A stretch of DNA of 64,000 nucleotides. Origin: Trichoplax adhaerens. Lineage: Eukaryota; Placozoa; Uniplacotomia; Trichoplacea; Trichoplacidae. The DNA lies in NCBI RefSeq assembly GCF_000150275.1, contig NW_002060943.1, positions 4,422,008 to 4,486,007 of the forward strand, written 5' to 3'. Positions 13,883-29,137 of the stretch are shown here, piece after piece. Under the pieces are notes generated by a model. That model had not been told where the DNA came from. It did not search any database and saw nothing but the letters and a program-made list of their open reading frames with translations. A program made the translations under genes and the position numbers. Position 1 is the first letter of the stretch; each line of letters starts with the position of its first letter.

Positions 13883-16699
13883 GGACGGGCTAATTTCTAT
13901 GATTTTGGTGCAAACAGATAGATTAAATTTTTTTTTTTTTTTGGACAAATTTTATATCAGTGTAAACGACTGGACGTTACAAACAACCTGAACGGGAAAT
14001 TTGCACAATTGTACTGTACGTGTAAGAAAAAGGAGATTAATTAATTGCTTATGAGGAAAAGAACGAAGCAGAAATAAACAAATTTATACATTAACAGAGT
14101 TCATGGCTAAAGTGTCACGCAAAGAGGTATTCTACTGCTACATACCAGCCATCGGAGTAGATCCGCTTCATGTCACAGAAAGTTGTTTACTCTTGATATA
14201 CTGTACTGTACAGTACGTATAGCATTAAATATAGAAAGTAGTAAAAGTAGATCACTAGCAGATGGTTACTACCGTGGTTTATATAGCAGGAATAGATAGG
14301 TGTGGTGATCGAGTGATGCAATCAATATTATTTGAAAAGCCAATCAAACGTGCATTGCACTTTTGCATACTGAATAGTGAATTGAGAAAATGATTATTCA
14401 TACTTAATCAGAACTTAACCTTGTACATGGTCATGTACTGTAGTTGACTAGAACTTGTGCTTTATTAATTATTTGTATAGGAAGGCGCCACAATACCGGA
14501 AACATATGATCACGATAGTGGCCTTAGGTTTGGCAATGGCCATAATGTACAGTATTATAGGCTATAATATAGTATATTACACCGCAAGCTGCAACGCAGT
14601 GCAAATAATTTCATGACGCCCAAATGTGTTGTTACTGTTTTTAGAACATAAAATACATCATATTAAATACTCTAGTTAAAGTTGCGCAAAAAAAAAAAAT
14701 GACGTTCTATTCTCAAAATAGTAAATTAGAATTCAGATGAGTACGATATTGGTATGATGGAACGAGTTGAATAATATACTCACGTATACCGGTATACATA
14801 CGATATACGCATATACGAGTATACGAATATGTACGTTTCTATGCCATTAAAGGTTTGCCTTTAATGCAGCCCTAGCGTCGTATCGATCGATAACTTGTTC
14901 AGTAGCGATAGAAAAAATAGAAATTCAATAAAAAATAATACTATAATGTAATACGAAGTAGGAGAAGGATCGAATGTCAAAATCAAATCATTCTAGATCA
15001 TTTGGAATAGTTAACACATGCTAAAGTATAGGTCGGAACTACATGAATATCAGAATCTATAAAATTATAATGACATTTCGAGTTGTAGCTGTTTAACATT
15101 CTACGTAATTGCATATTCATCTATTGCACCGGCAACACTACTATATACAATTATTGTACATCCAGTATAGGCGTATTGTTCTATACAGTGAAGAAACAAA
15201 AGAAAGGAGTTATACTAGCTCAGTAGAACAAATTATGGTTATGTAGTCATGATTTTAGGCTTATTCTCCGCTCATTTATTTTGAATGAGGATTCACCAAG
15301 TGGCGCTACAATATATCGAATCATAATGACAGCTGAATCTTTAAGGACAGGAAATTTACTGCATGACTTGTTAAGACCAAACACACGGCAAAGAGTGACA
15401 GATGGAGGTTATTATTAAAACGTGTTATATGGTAGGATGGGTTAAGCATCTTGTAATAGTTAATTCGTATGGCCGGTTTTAGCAAGTGCAGGTGTTTATT
15501 TGAGAAAATAGCTGGTTCGTTAGAGTTTATTTTTACACTTGTAAGGGTAATAAAGCTATGGTAAATTTACGTTTAGTTTTAAATAAATAAATTAATTTAA
15601 TTAACAGTAAATTAAATTGAACTGTTCCAAGTACAGTACATGCATCCAAAAAGCAATCATGTATTGATTGATTGATTTAGTTTTTATTGGAATTTATTTT
15701 ACTGCTATTTACAGATAGGTAGATATTTGCTTCCTTTATAGTATGAACTAAAATAGAATTTATCAACACTCCTGCTTCCCGGAATATGTGAAAAGTGCTT
15801 CTGTAGAATGATTTCAGCTAATTGCAGTAGATATATATTAGTGGATACAGGATACGATGCCGTGTCGAGCTCGAGTTTAGAACTCATGCTTCTGCAAACT
15901 GTAATCTGCGGTGTGTCACAGTCTAATCATCGTGGAGTACAGTAAAGTACTGCACAGTTCTGTATATCTGGTTACGGCCAAAGTCGGTAATGCAGCCATT
16001 AGCGGTATATTGGCTGGCCAGTTTCATACCTATTGCTTTTAAATAAAATTTGCATGAACGTTTGTAGCTATGCAGTTAAGCAAGGCTTTTGCAGCTAGGC
16101 ATTTAGCATGACCATTATACATGCTTTACTGTCAGAAACAAACTATCCAAGTGGCCTTTGCAAAAGAAAAGACTTGACTTTTCTAGTCAATTTAAGCTTA
16201 CAAAAACATAATCTACTTGAAGTACCGAAGTTATTATTACATTACAGTACAGTATACCGTGCAGTATAAGACCACTATTACAGGGACGTGACGAGCCCTC
16301 TAAAATGGCTGAAAGATGTTAATGTTCAGCTACAGTGTTGGCTTAAATTATGTACTCAAATTTTGAAGAAATGTAGTTTCAATTTGGCTCCAATTTCCTG
16401 CAGACGGATCAGTACAACCTTGAGCAATTGGCTCTTGATGTTTTGATTACTTTTTATAGAAGTATTAGTCGCTCCGCCATTTTACAAGTCACGTTGTAAT
16501 ACATGCAGGTCTTACGTCTTCATGGAGAAGTTCACGAAATGAGAGGATCAGCCGTGTTCTACACTGTATAACTTGTACTAAAGTATGGACTCGATCGCTA
16601 TTGTACTGTAGTGCGTAGTATGGTCAGAGATAGAGACCAGAGTCAGGCAAGGCCTACTCTCAGTAGTCCGTGCCGCAGTCCATCCGTTAGTAGTTCATA

Positions 16700-16960
16700 G
16701 TATGGGTAAGGTACTGTACAGCGGCATTACACACACAACTCGCAAGTGGCAACTACAGCCATTGGCAGTTGTATCAGACGAATAAAAAATTCTAGTGCCA
16801 CAGTACTGCACTGGAACGGTACAGTGACGATACGGTTACAGTACTGACGTACTGTACTGTACACTGTAATTGAGGGTGACACAGCACTGTACTACTGTAG
16901 TGTTGTTGAAATGTGCGCATGCGTATTGATTAGTGTACAGCACAGTACTTACATTACAGT
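16700..16960. repeat. (ACAGT)n cluster in the RUVBL2 promoter region
   Basis: Several short GTACTGTAC/ACAGTACTG blocks (around 16710, 16800-16870, 16880-16910 and 16935-16960) lie within 280 bp upstream of the RUVBL2 start codon. The last block ends only about 20 bp before the ATG, so some of it should fall in the 5' UTR or core promoter. Confidence 0.7.
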
Positions 16961-16977
16961 AGTTGGAACGGTCAAGC

Positions 16978-20675
<3,698 letters not shown>

Positions 20676-22226
20676 GCGATTACGTCTTGGCTACCTATGA
20701 TTTTTTAAGATATTTGCCCTTAGAATGCGATGGCAATAATGCTATAGTACTTGTAGTGTATCAACATCGTGTACAATTACGTATTTATAGATATGATATC
20801 TCATCTTTGTTCTAGCAGTGGTCAATCCAATAGATTCATTATTGCTATTATTCCTCTATTCGATCGTGCATTTTCTGTCTACGAATTTTCGTGCAACTTA
20901 TTGTACATTATTGAACATAAAATAGATCGATTACTCGTTTATAATAAATTAACTGAATATTTTGATGCTGACATTTATGGCTAAACCTGAGTTGGTACAG
21001 AGCGTATTGTATTAACAATGTTTTGCAGTTGTTAATAGTATGTCTGATTATGGTATCTTTCTAGAAACTAGATTTCACCCTGAGTTAGGTTACTACTATT
21101 GTAAAGGAGACCAACTCCATTATACTAGTATAGTGGTTACGTTATTAGAATCAATGCTAAGAGAGTGACGACACGGACTACTAATAGAGCTCTCTTAGTA
21201 GTCCCTAGTGACAGGCAGTTGAAATCAAGTATGAGCCTGTAATGTTGTTAGATGTGTCCAATTTATGTTATTTTAATGCAGGTAACTTGTTTCATAAATC
21301 GTATCATTGCAGTTTTCATCATATAAATCAGTTATAACAACATGTTACTTTATTTGAATTAATGCTAGGAGTGTAACAGTCAGTTGAAATAAAGTATGAG
21401 CTTGTAATGGTTGCTAGAAGTGTCCGATTTATTTTAATGAGATGGCTTGAAAATTGTTTCAGAAATCCTATCAGTGCAATTCTCATCGTACAAATTAGTT
21501 ATAACAACATTAAGACTCAAAAAACGTGGTACAGCATATATAGTTATACACAAGGGCCGATAGTGACAGTAACGAATACCATTAAAATAAAGGGCTATGT
21601 ATCACCAATGATAGAATCGTTTGTTTCTTGTAAATAATATTTTAAGATATACAGGAAAAAGTTATATTTTTTATCGTATTACTGATTACCAAAATCTGCA
21701 GTTGCTGCAGATATCTTACTGTGCGTGTGTCATACAGCAAAAGTCATTCTCTTGTTGATGATTGGTTCCCCCCCCCCCAAATAAAAAAAGATTTCTTAGA
21801 ATAATTCGTCATTAGCCAGCAAATACCGTATAATATATTGCAACATTTCATTGGGCAACTATTAAATTAGTGTAGTATAAATGGTATACGCATATGGCAA
21901 ATGTTAGAAGACATAATTTTATGTCGTGTAACGCTTGCAACAGAGATCCCAATTTTGACAATAAACCAAATAAATGAGGCGTGAATAAATACATGAACAC
22001 CTAATTTGTCGATTAATTAATTACATTATTCAGTGCAGTGCTGTAATATACGAGCAACTTATTGCGGAGTAGTTTAAATAATGCAGCCTTTAGTATAAAG
22101 GAATATTTTAATAAGAGTATGATCTAAGCAGGGTATGGAGGGTTTATTGCGTTGTAATTGTAAATATCTTTACTAACACGTGCAATATTCAGCACGACTT
22201 GTTCATCATCGCTTTGCTATTTAATG
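20676..22226. other. Intergenic, convergent 3' ends of RUVBL2 and WSCD-like gene 1
   Basis: The two flanking genes end here. It contains an imperfect tandem repeat (21216-21510), a 30-bp palindrome at 21176-21205 and a poly-C run near 21770. No convincing exon was seen. Confidence 0.5.
21216..21510. repeat. Imperfect tandem repeat, about 165-bp period
   Basis: Copy 1 (about 21216-21343) and copy 2 (about 21381-21510) both begin with CAGTTGAAAT and end with TTATAACAACAT. Their interiors are alignable with many substitutions. A short non-homologous part separates them. Confidence 0.7.
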
Positions 22227-23631
22227 CTATGGAAGTAGCGTAATTCGATTATTGTTGGATTCTTTACGTGCTTCCTCCTGATGAATCCGCTGATTTAACA
22301 TGTCCATGATAACCTTTTCAGAGTTACGTATGCTATTTTGAATATTCGTTGCAACAAATGCTAATGGATTGAAGGGTAGTTTAACTGGAGTTCTTTTGAA
22401 ACGGATACTTATCGGGCTCCGTGCTACACAATCAAGTTTCAATTTCGTAGGATTAAGGTTGAGAAATTGAGATATACGGTGCATTTCAGAGCGGAGGCTT
22501 GTTACCAAATTGGAGTAATGCACTATCAGAATTGGACCATCGTAGGCTAAATAGGTTTTATAGTATTTTTCCCAATTTTTACCAGCAAATCTGACGTGAT
22601 TTTCCCATAAATTACCTGCGTAAAATAGACGTAATTAACTTTCATTCATTTTAATTTTGATGCATTAGAAATGATGCCGTTATACTGTAATAGTAGCAGC
22701 CAGGGTATCATTTATACAGTCATCGTATTATTGCAATAAAAGATATTTTAATCAGATTTCTAGAATGATTACACCATCCAAACGTAAGAGACATTTTTTA
22801 GTCGTTTATCTCGATTGATAGTATGAGAAATATTGAAAGATGGAATACTTATTTAATCAAGGATAGAAGATATTATACTGCACATTAGTACTGGTACACA
22901 TACGATTTAGGTATCGAGATCTCGAGGCTACAATTTGTCGGGGTTTAGAATAGAGCCCATCAAAAGAAACGCGAAGGCATTCGAATGGGGAGCGAACCAC
23001 AACGATGACTTTATCTACAGGACCAACAAGGTTTAAATAGTTAGTTTCAACAGCTACTACCGAGGCTCCTAAAATAGAAGAAAATGGAAAAATGTAGAAG
23101 ATTAATTGTTCACGTCCCGGCATTAGAAAATGCCTCATCTTAAGGTTGGAGGCTTTGAAAGAAAAGTTTCGTATAGATCAATGTAATAAGGTTGGTATAA
23201 AAATTATTATCAAGGTATAAAAGGAGGAGAAAAATTCCAAAGTACAGTACAGTGATCATGTAGCATATCATAAGAGAAGAAGAAAATGATCATCAGCGTG
23301 CTGAATAAACCGACTAACCTGTACGACCGTATATATTTCCGACATGATGTCCTGAAATTTGTTGTATTATATAACGAACCCATTGAGTACCACATCCAGG
23401 AGGACCAACTAATGCAGTGACAGGAGAGTTACGTTTGATGTAGGATAATCGTTCAGAACATTCGCCTTTGGCTTCGAGGACAGAATAGTAAATTAAACGC
23501 GCTGGTGCTACAACGACTAAAACAATAAATATCGATGCCAAAAAAAAGGCAAAAGCGCACTCGCTGGCTGAAAAATAAGAAATTGGCCGATGTTGCAATT
23601 TTTGTCGTCGATGGTGATAGAGATTGTCCAT
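22227..23631 (-). CDS. WSCD-type sulfotransferase-like type II membrane protein 1
   Basis: Predicted 288-residue protein in three exons: 23631-23319, 23068-22904 and 22615-22227 (TAG). It has a short basic cytosolic N-terminus and one membrane segment (about residues 25-50, FAFFLASIFIVLVVV), then a luminal domain. TALVGPPGCGTQWVRYIIQ fits the 5'-phosphosulfate-binding loop of WSCD/sulfotransferase proteins. VIVVVRSPFECLRVSF fits the 3'-phosphate-binding Arg-x-Pro...Ser motif, and GPILIVHYSNL plus the later Cys-Val-Ala-Arg block fit the WSCD C-terminus. No WSC domain precedes it. Where WSCD1 (from memory) has Lys-Thr-His, this protein reads Glu-Thr-Asn, so activity is uncertain. It is a tandem paralog of the gene at 26094-27344, with the same intron positions and phases. 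It is probably Golgi-located, by family analogy. Confidence 0.78.
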
Positions 23632-24099
23632 TGTAATAAGGATTGCCGGCGCTACGTCTGAGCAACGAGACAGTATGGATAAAACTACTGTACTATGTTG
23701 GATAGGACACGATCATTTCGTAGATAATCAATCTCCATGCTGCCAAAGTACAATGCTATCCTATAGCGCTACGTAGTACCTGCTAAACGATTGAAAAAAA
23801 TGGCCCAGTGGATTGTACTTCATGAATCATCTCTACGAAAGCATTAGCGTACCATTCTACAATCATGGACATACACTATAGAGGCCAATTTTCTGATAGG
23901 AAACTGCAATGCGATTTCATCGGCCACGCCGCCAAGTATATTTATTATTTTTATTTATTTATTTATTATTATCCGTAATGAAAGTCAACGTCAGCACAGT
24001 TTAGTATAGCTTTTGGACCTAATGAAGACAAGAGGAAAAATTGACCCAAAGGCAGTCGAGCAATATGCAGCCTTTGCTCTTGCACGGTAGACTCAAGTG

Positions 24100-24215
24100 C
24101 TGTACGGTATACAGTACAGTACTGTAATTACTTTCTGTTTCACGTACTGTAGACTCGGACCAAGTACTGTACAGTACGTGTACAGTACAATACTGTCCTG
24201 TACAGTACTGTACTG
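24100..24215. repeat. (ACAGT)n / (ACTGT)n pentamer cluster
   Basis: Alternating-orientation pentamers forming GTACTGTACAGTAC palindromes, the same family as at 13736 and 40725. Confidence 0.8.
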
Positions 24216-24609
24216 TAGAAGAAAGCTTCAACCATGGTACTGAGTCTGTGCAGTGCACCCTGGAACCATGATACAGTAATGAAGATCGTGTACTCCAGAT
24301 TGACCTAATTACTGTGCTGTAGATCTTGTGATCTTTATTAAGGTTCAGCAGTTTTTTGCGATTTGTGTTGTATCTCAACTCAAACGTGAAAGGTGCACAT
24401 TACTGTCGGTCATTGACGATTGATCGCCATTACTGTAATACTGCTGTGTAGATTTTAGATCTTCCAAGTTTCTCGAATCTGTTTTTTTTCTACAGTCCAT
24501 TGTAAAAAGGGTTACACCAGTACAGTAAGTAATTGGACAAGAAATAGCATCATACTGTACTGTAGTGTACAGTAGAAATTCAGAAAGAGAACTCTACCAG
24601 CTGGCACAC

Positions 24610-24687
24610 ATTGGGAGATGAGGAAAATGACATCAATTTGTTCACTGTATCGTGAACAAATTGATGTCATTTTCCTCATCACCCAAT
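24610..24687. repeat. Near-perfect inverted repeat (long hairpin)
   Basis: Left arm 24617-24645 and right arm 24652-24680 are perfect reverse complements (29 bp) around a 6-nt loop. Pairing continues outward to 24610 and 24687 with one A/A mismatch, giving 36-bp arms. It is single-copy in this window. Confidence 0.92.
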
Positions 24688-26093
24688 CTTTCAATGTTAT
24701 TTTATAATCCCTTTCCATTCGAAAGTAAGAGTGGGGAATGGGGAGATGCGAGTTAGGGTCAAATTTGTTCTTGAGTAGTCCCTGACTCCACACCACTTTA
24801 CTAAGTATACTCTAGGGCGTGCAGTAGATAGATATTCAATAATTTGTTCGGATTTTACATCGGATGTGTATTCGCAAAAGATCAATTTGGAATGGTTTAA
24901 GGGCTCGATGGAATAACTTACCGGCGTTCCTGCCGTTGCCCAGCCAATAAATAATCAAAAGTTACGTTACAATATTCGTCATGTCATTGACTCTTTCCTT
25001 TACGACCACTGGCAATAATATCCACAAAAATGCCCAGATGTACTTACACCGTAAGCTGTTATTCCGTATTAACAGTGACACATATTAAAGTAATTTTGCA
25101 GGGGGGGGGGACACAAAATGTGGTGCAATCTAGTAGAAGTCAAAAATAAAAAGAAGTGCTTGTATTCTAAGAGGAAAACTGCGATCCATCTGCAAAGATG
25201 CTACAGTAAATATAGCAGTACAGTACTGTAATTAAAATGAGCAGAGGAAACTGGCCAGATCTAATTTGAGAATGTATCTACTAGAAATTCTATCGCACAC
25301 AGTATACACTTAGTACGCTTGCATAGAGAATATAAATGAAGTGCAGTTTCTTAACACTTATACGTATATGATTCCTTTTATTATCAACACAAATTACATT
25401 ATGATCAGGCATGTTTTCTTTTTTCGACGGTTAATAATCACATTGAACCACATAGTCTTGTAAAGAACAACATCAGGATAGTCATTTTTTTTCGAGTCCA
25501 ATCATCTGATATTAATCAATAAAAACCGCGTATGCCTGTTAAAATATTGTTCAATTCTGATAAACTGAATGTTATGTATACGCAGTGATAAGATGATACG
25601 GTAATAGCGATGAGTAGCATAAGAAATCCGAAGGTTATGCGTATATGAGTGTACGATGTATACTTATAAATATGCTAAGCTAACGCAATAAAGGAGTTTT
25701 TAATTACATAAGCTTGTGCGCGTCACGGTGCCACTATTTGTAAAAGTTCTACTAGCCAGAGACATAACACTGAATACTGAGTAATATCGTATCCATTCCT
25801 GTTATGGCCTTAGTCTGCAATTATTTTAAGTACTTCGGTGTTAACGCCGATATTACTTCAGTTTTCAATATAATATCCATGATGCACGCTATAGTAACTT
25901 TGGATTGTCCATATAATTTATGCGAAAGAAAAATTGTTAACTGAGGAAATAAACGTTGAATGACATCTTATTGATTGATTGAGGAATTATATTATTACTA
26001 TCTTCACTTTATAACTTTAATCTCGAATATACCATAGAATTGTATAATTGCCATCTTGAATGGATATGTCTATTCATAAATAGACGTAGAACA

Positions 26094-27344
26094 TCATTTA
26101 TTCGAATTTTTATCATGGCATCGTTGATTGATTAATTTCATGATAGTTATTTTGGAGGTATTAACCAGATGGTGAACTTCAGGCTTAAGCAGTTTATATG
26201 GATTAAACGATAACGGGGCGGGCATACGCTTATATTTTCGAATCTTATAACTTCGAGCAACACAACTAAATTTTCTATTATCAGCAGAGATTTTTAGAAA
26301 TTTAGCTAGTCGATGCATTTCATATTTGAGATTACTCTTTAAATTGGAATGATTAACAAACAGTATGGGTCCACGAAAGGCTAGATAATTCATATATAGT
26401 TTTTTCCATAGTAGGATAGCAGAAGTCGCGTGTTTTCTCCATTTATCGCCTACATTTGCAAGGAAATTAAGATTAGTAACAATAACTAATTGATACCAAT
26501 GTATTTCCGAGATCATACATTTGTATTATAATATGTGATCTCGATCTTTAATGATATGATAATTACGTCTCAAATATATTGAAGCATGGTGAGAGTATAG
26601 ACAAGGCCAACAAAAAACAAAAAAAAAACAAGACTGAAAAAATTATAAACTATCCTGCAATTATTGATTAATAAAGTTTTATTGCCCACATGGGATATAA
26701 CTTACTGTGCTCCAAGTAATGTAACCTAAATCGAACATCAGGCAAATGTTGTTTTTCGTAGGAAACACGCATACATTCATAAGGATCTCGAATAATGACG
26801 ATAGCCCTATCAACCGGGCCAATGAGATTCATATAATTGGCCTCAACGGCAATTGCTGAAGCACCTGCAATCAAATAGGTTTAAGGATACAGTTAATATA
26901 ATAAATTAATAGATGTGTCCAGTAGTAACTGGCTGAAACATATACCAGTACATTTTAGTCTACTTGTATAAAACGTTGAAGCGTACATAACGATCCAAAT
27001 GATATCTATTTTTAAAATTCATCCTTTTATTTACCTGTATGGTCGTAGACATTACCGACATGGTATCCAGATATTTCCTGTACCATATAACTTACCCAAT
27101 CGTTACCGCATCCTGGAGGGCTGACTAACGCTGTTACGGGTACTTGCCGATTATAATAGGATAGGTAATAAGAACATTTTCCAGTGGCTGTTTGAACTGT
27201 TAAAATTATGATAAACATTGGTAAAACTACTAAGGTTAAAATTAGAAGCAGGATTAAAAACCAAATACAACGTCGCTCCGATGGTGTTATATATGATGAG
27301 GAAGATTTAAAGCTATGGACACGGCCGCTAACTCGGTACCCCAT
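26094..27344 (-). CDS. WSCD-type sulfotransferase-like type II membrane protein 2
   Basis: Predicted 274-residue paralog of the gene at 22227-23631, in three exons: 27344-27035, 26864-26706 and 26449-26094 (TGA). Both introns are phase 1 at the same protein positions. A single membrane segment (IWFLILLLILTLVVLPMFI) follows a short N-terminus. PVTALVSPPGCGNDWVSYMV corresponds to the 5'-phosphosulfate-binding loop, and AIVIIRDPYECMRVSY to the 3'-phosphate site. GPILFVNHSNL and FSCVARSYKIRKYKR match the WSCD C-terminal blocks. The expected Lys-Thr-His reads Glu-Ala-Asn, the same loss as in the neighbour, so it predates the duplication. A His in VHYSNL of the neighbour is Asn-His here. The role is unknown; sulfotransferase ancestry is the best call. 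Confidence 0.76.
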
Positions 27345-29137
27345 CTTTCAAAAGCATTCCATACGTTGAGTAAAGTAATAAATTATAAATAATCTACTGG
27401 AATTTTCACTTCGTTATTCGGCGTTGAAAATGAATATCAGTAGAGTTTATTGACAAAATAGATCTGTTCAGTCTTTATCCGTTGTTTTTAATCATGAGCC
27501 ACACGCATGATTGCTTGTGCAATGTGCATGGATACAATTCGTTGTCATCTATGCTAATTCTTGAAAGAAACGTTTATCAAAAAGATTGAAGAAACCCTTT
27601 CTAAAAATGATCATTTATGGTTCTTATTTAAAACCCTAGAAGACGAGATATGATTTAACGCTATAATAGCTTTATAGTTTATATATAATGATAACTTTGA
27701 CTATCAATACTAACATCAATTATAACAAAACTGCCTCCGTTCTATTAATCAGTATGTCTCTTTTATGTCTAGACAAAAAGGTGATTTGATTATTGCACTA
27801 TGTTTAACAATGTACATTGTATTAATTTTTTACCACTATTTATATGATAATTTTCACCATTATTTTAAACGCAAATACGCAATAAAGATAATATTGATAA
27901 TTACAATCGTAGAGATAAAATGTTATGAATGATCTAGATACACGTATTTGGAGACAAGATGCTACAGACATTATTTTGCTATTTATTAATTTTTATGTCT
28001 TAAATTAGATGGCGAAAAGCAAAGAGATTACAGTTTCCTTAACTCATAAATGTAACAAGATGGGCAATCTCAAGGAATATAATAGGGTTTTTTACTTTAT
28101 ATTAAGAATATAGCCAGAGCTATGATTACAATAATTGTCATTACTGTCGATTTTACATAACAAAATTTACCTTATTGATCTATAGAAGACGTTAAGGACT
28201 CGTTCACGATCTCTTTGAAAGATCGCTTATGTTATATAATAAATATCAAGATGTATTGTGATAAGAACTTTTACATGCTAGAAGTCGATGCTATCAAACG
28301 CAAAGGAATACTCTATATGCAATTTTGAAATTTTGAAGATTTAGTTAGAATCTGCAGACCCTATTCTAATATATTTCGTGAGATTAGCCTATTGTTTGAA
28401 CACTGACATTAAAATGCAATAGCAGTATTTCGTCACGACAGTATATTTGCAGCAGCATGCAAAGATTGATTATAAAATATTAGAATCGTATAACCTCTTC
28501 TACTAGTTAATTATAAATCACAACCAAATCTCATGATCTTCAAATTTATTCTTTATTGCTGCATAATAACATTTGCAATAATCAAATATATTTTGCTAAT
28601 TATTGCATGATAATAATTCAGTATAGACTCCGATGAGATCACAAAGACTTCATGTTAAATATTGACAGCAATTTGTTCTATATCTTCGCTTAGAAGAAGA
28701 ATTTCTCATCGAAAATAATCCGATACAGTTAATTAGCTGTTACAATTTAGGATATTATTGATCAAAGTATCGCATATATTTGCTCAATAATGGTATTTAA
28801 TAATGCCTAAGGAAAACTTATTACAAGAATAGGCAATAAAATATCATTTGCATTAAAAATAGCATCATAGCGACTGTTAGATATTGTTTGATAAAATTTA
28901 ATAAATGAATTTTTCGAGTTTTGACCCGATACAGATATAAGACATCGTAATCCAAGCATCTTCTTAAAAAATAAAGTTCATAATATGGCCTGATATAACT
29001 TTTATTTGGCTCTATATATCTGTAAGCTTTCGAATAATAAGAGCACATATAGTTTCAGAAGATTAATTATAACAAGTAGAATGTCTCGCTTTATTTAATT
29101 ATAATACAATGTGGAAGAAATTCAAAAAATGATTTCA
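27345..29137. other. Intergenic, nothing recognised
   Basis: AT-rich DNA between the start of WSCD-like gene 2 and the 3' end of the LRR gene. No coding segment with splice support and no notable repeat was seen. Confidence 0.5.

Larger units (their letters stand above)
13142..16977. other. Intergenic between FoxN1/4 and RUVBL2
   Basis: Shared upstream region of two divergent genes, so it should hold both promoters. It contains a short open segment interrupted by a TAG at 13314-13511, dense (ACAGT)n arrays at 13736-13882 and 16700-16960, a poly-T run near 13927-13941, a GTATACCGGTATAC palindrome near 14785, and otherwise unremarkable AT-rich DNA. No further exon was recognised. Confidence 0.5.
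23632..26093. other. Intergenic between the two WSCD-like genes
   Basis: Contains (ACAGT)n arrays (24100-24215 and a short run near 24555), a long hairpin (24610-24687), a TTTA-rich run near 23940-23965 and a poly-G run near 25102-25111. No exon was recognised; the open frames at 24019-24378 and 24512-24885 arise from repeat DNA. Confidence 0.5.

Noticed and set aside
24019-24378. 119-residue open frame on the - strand
   Set aside because: Mostly translation of (ACAGT)n repeats (Tyr-Ser-Thr-Val-Gln periodicity); no domain.
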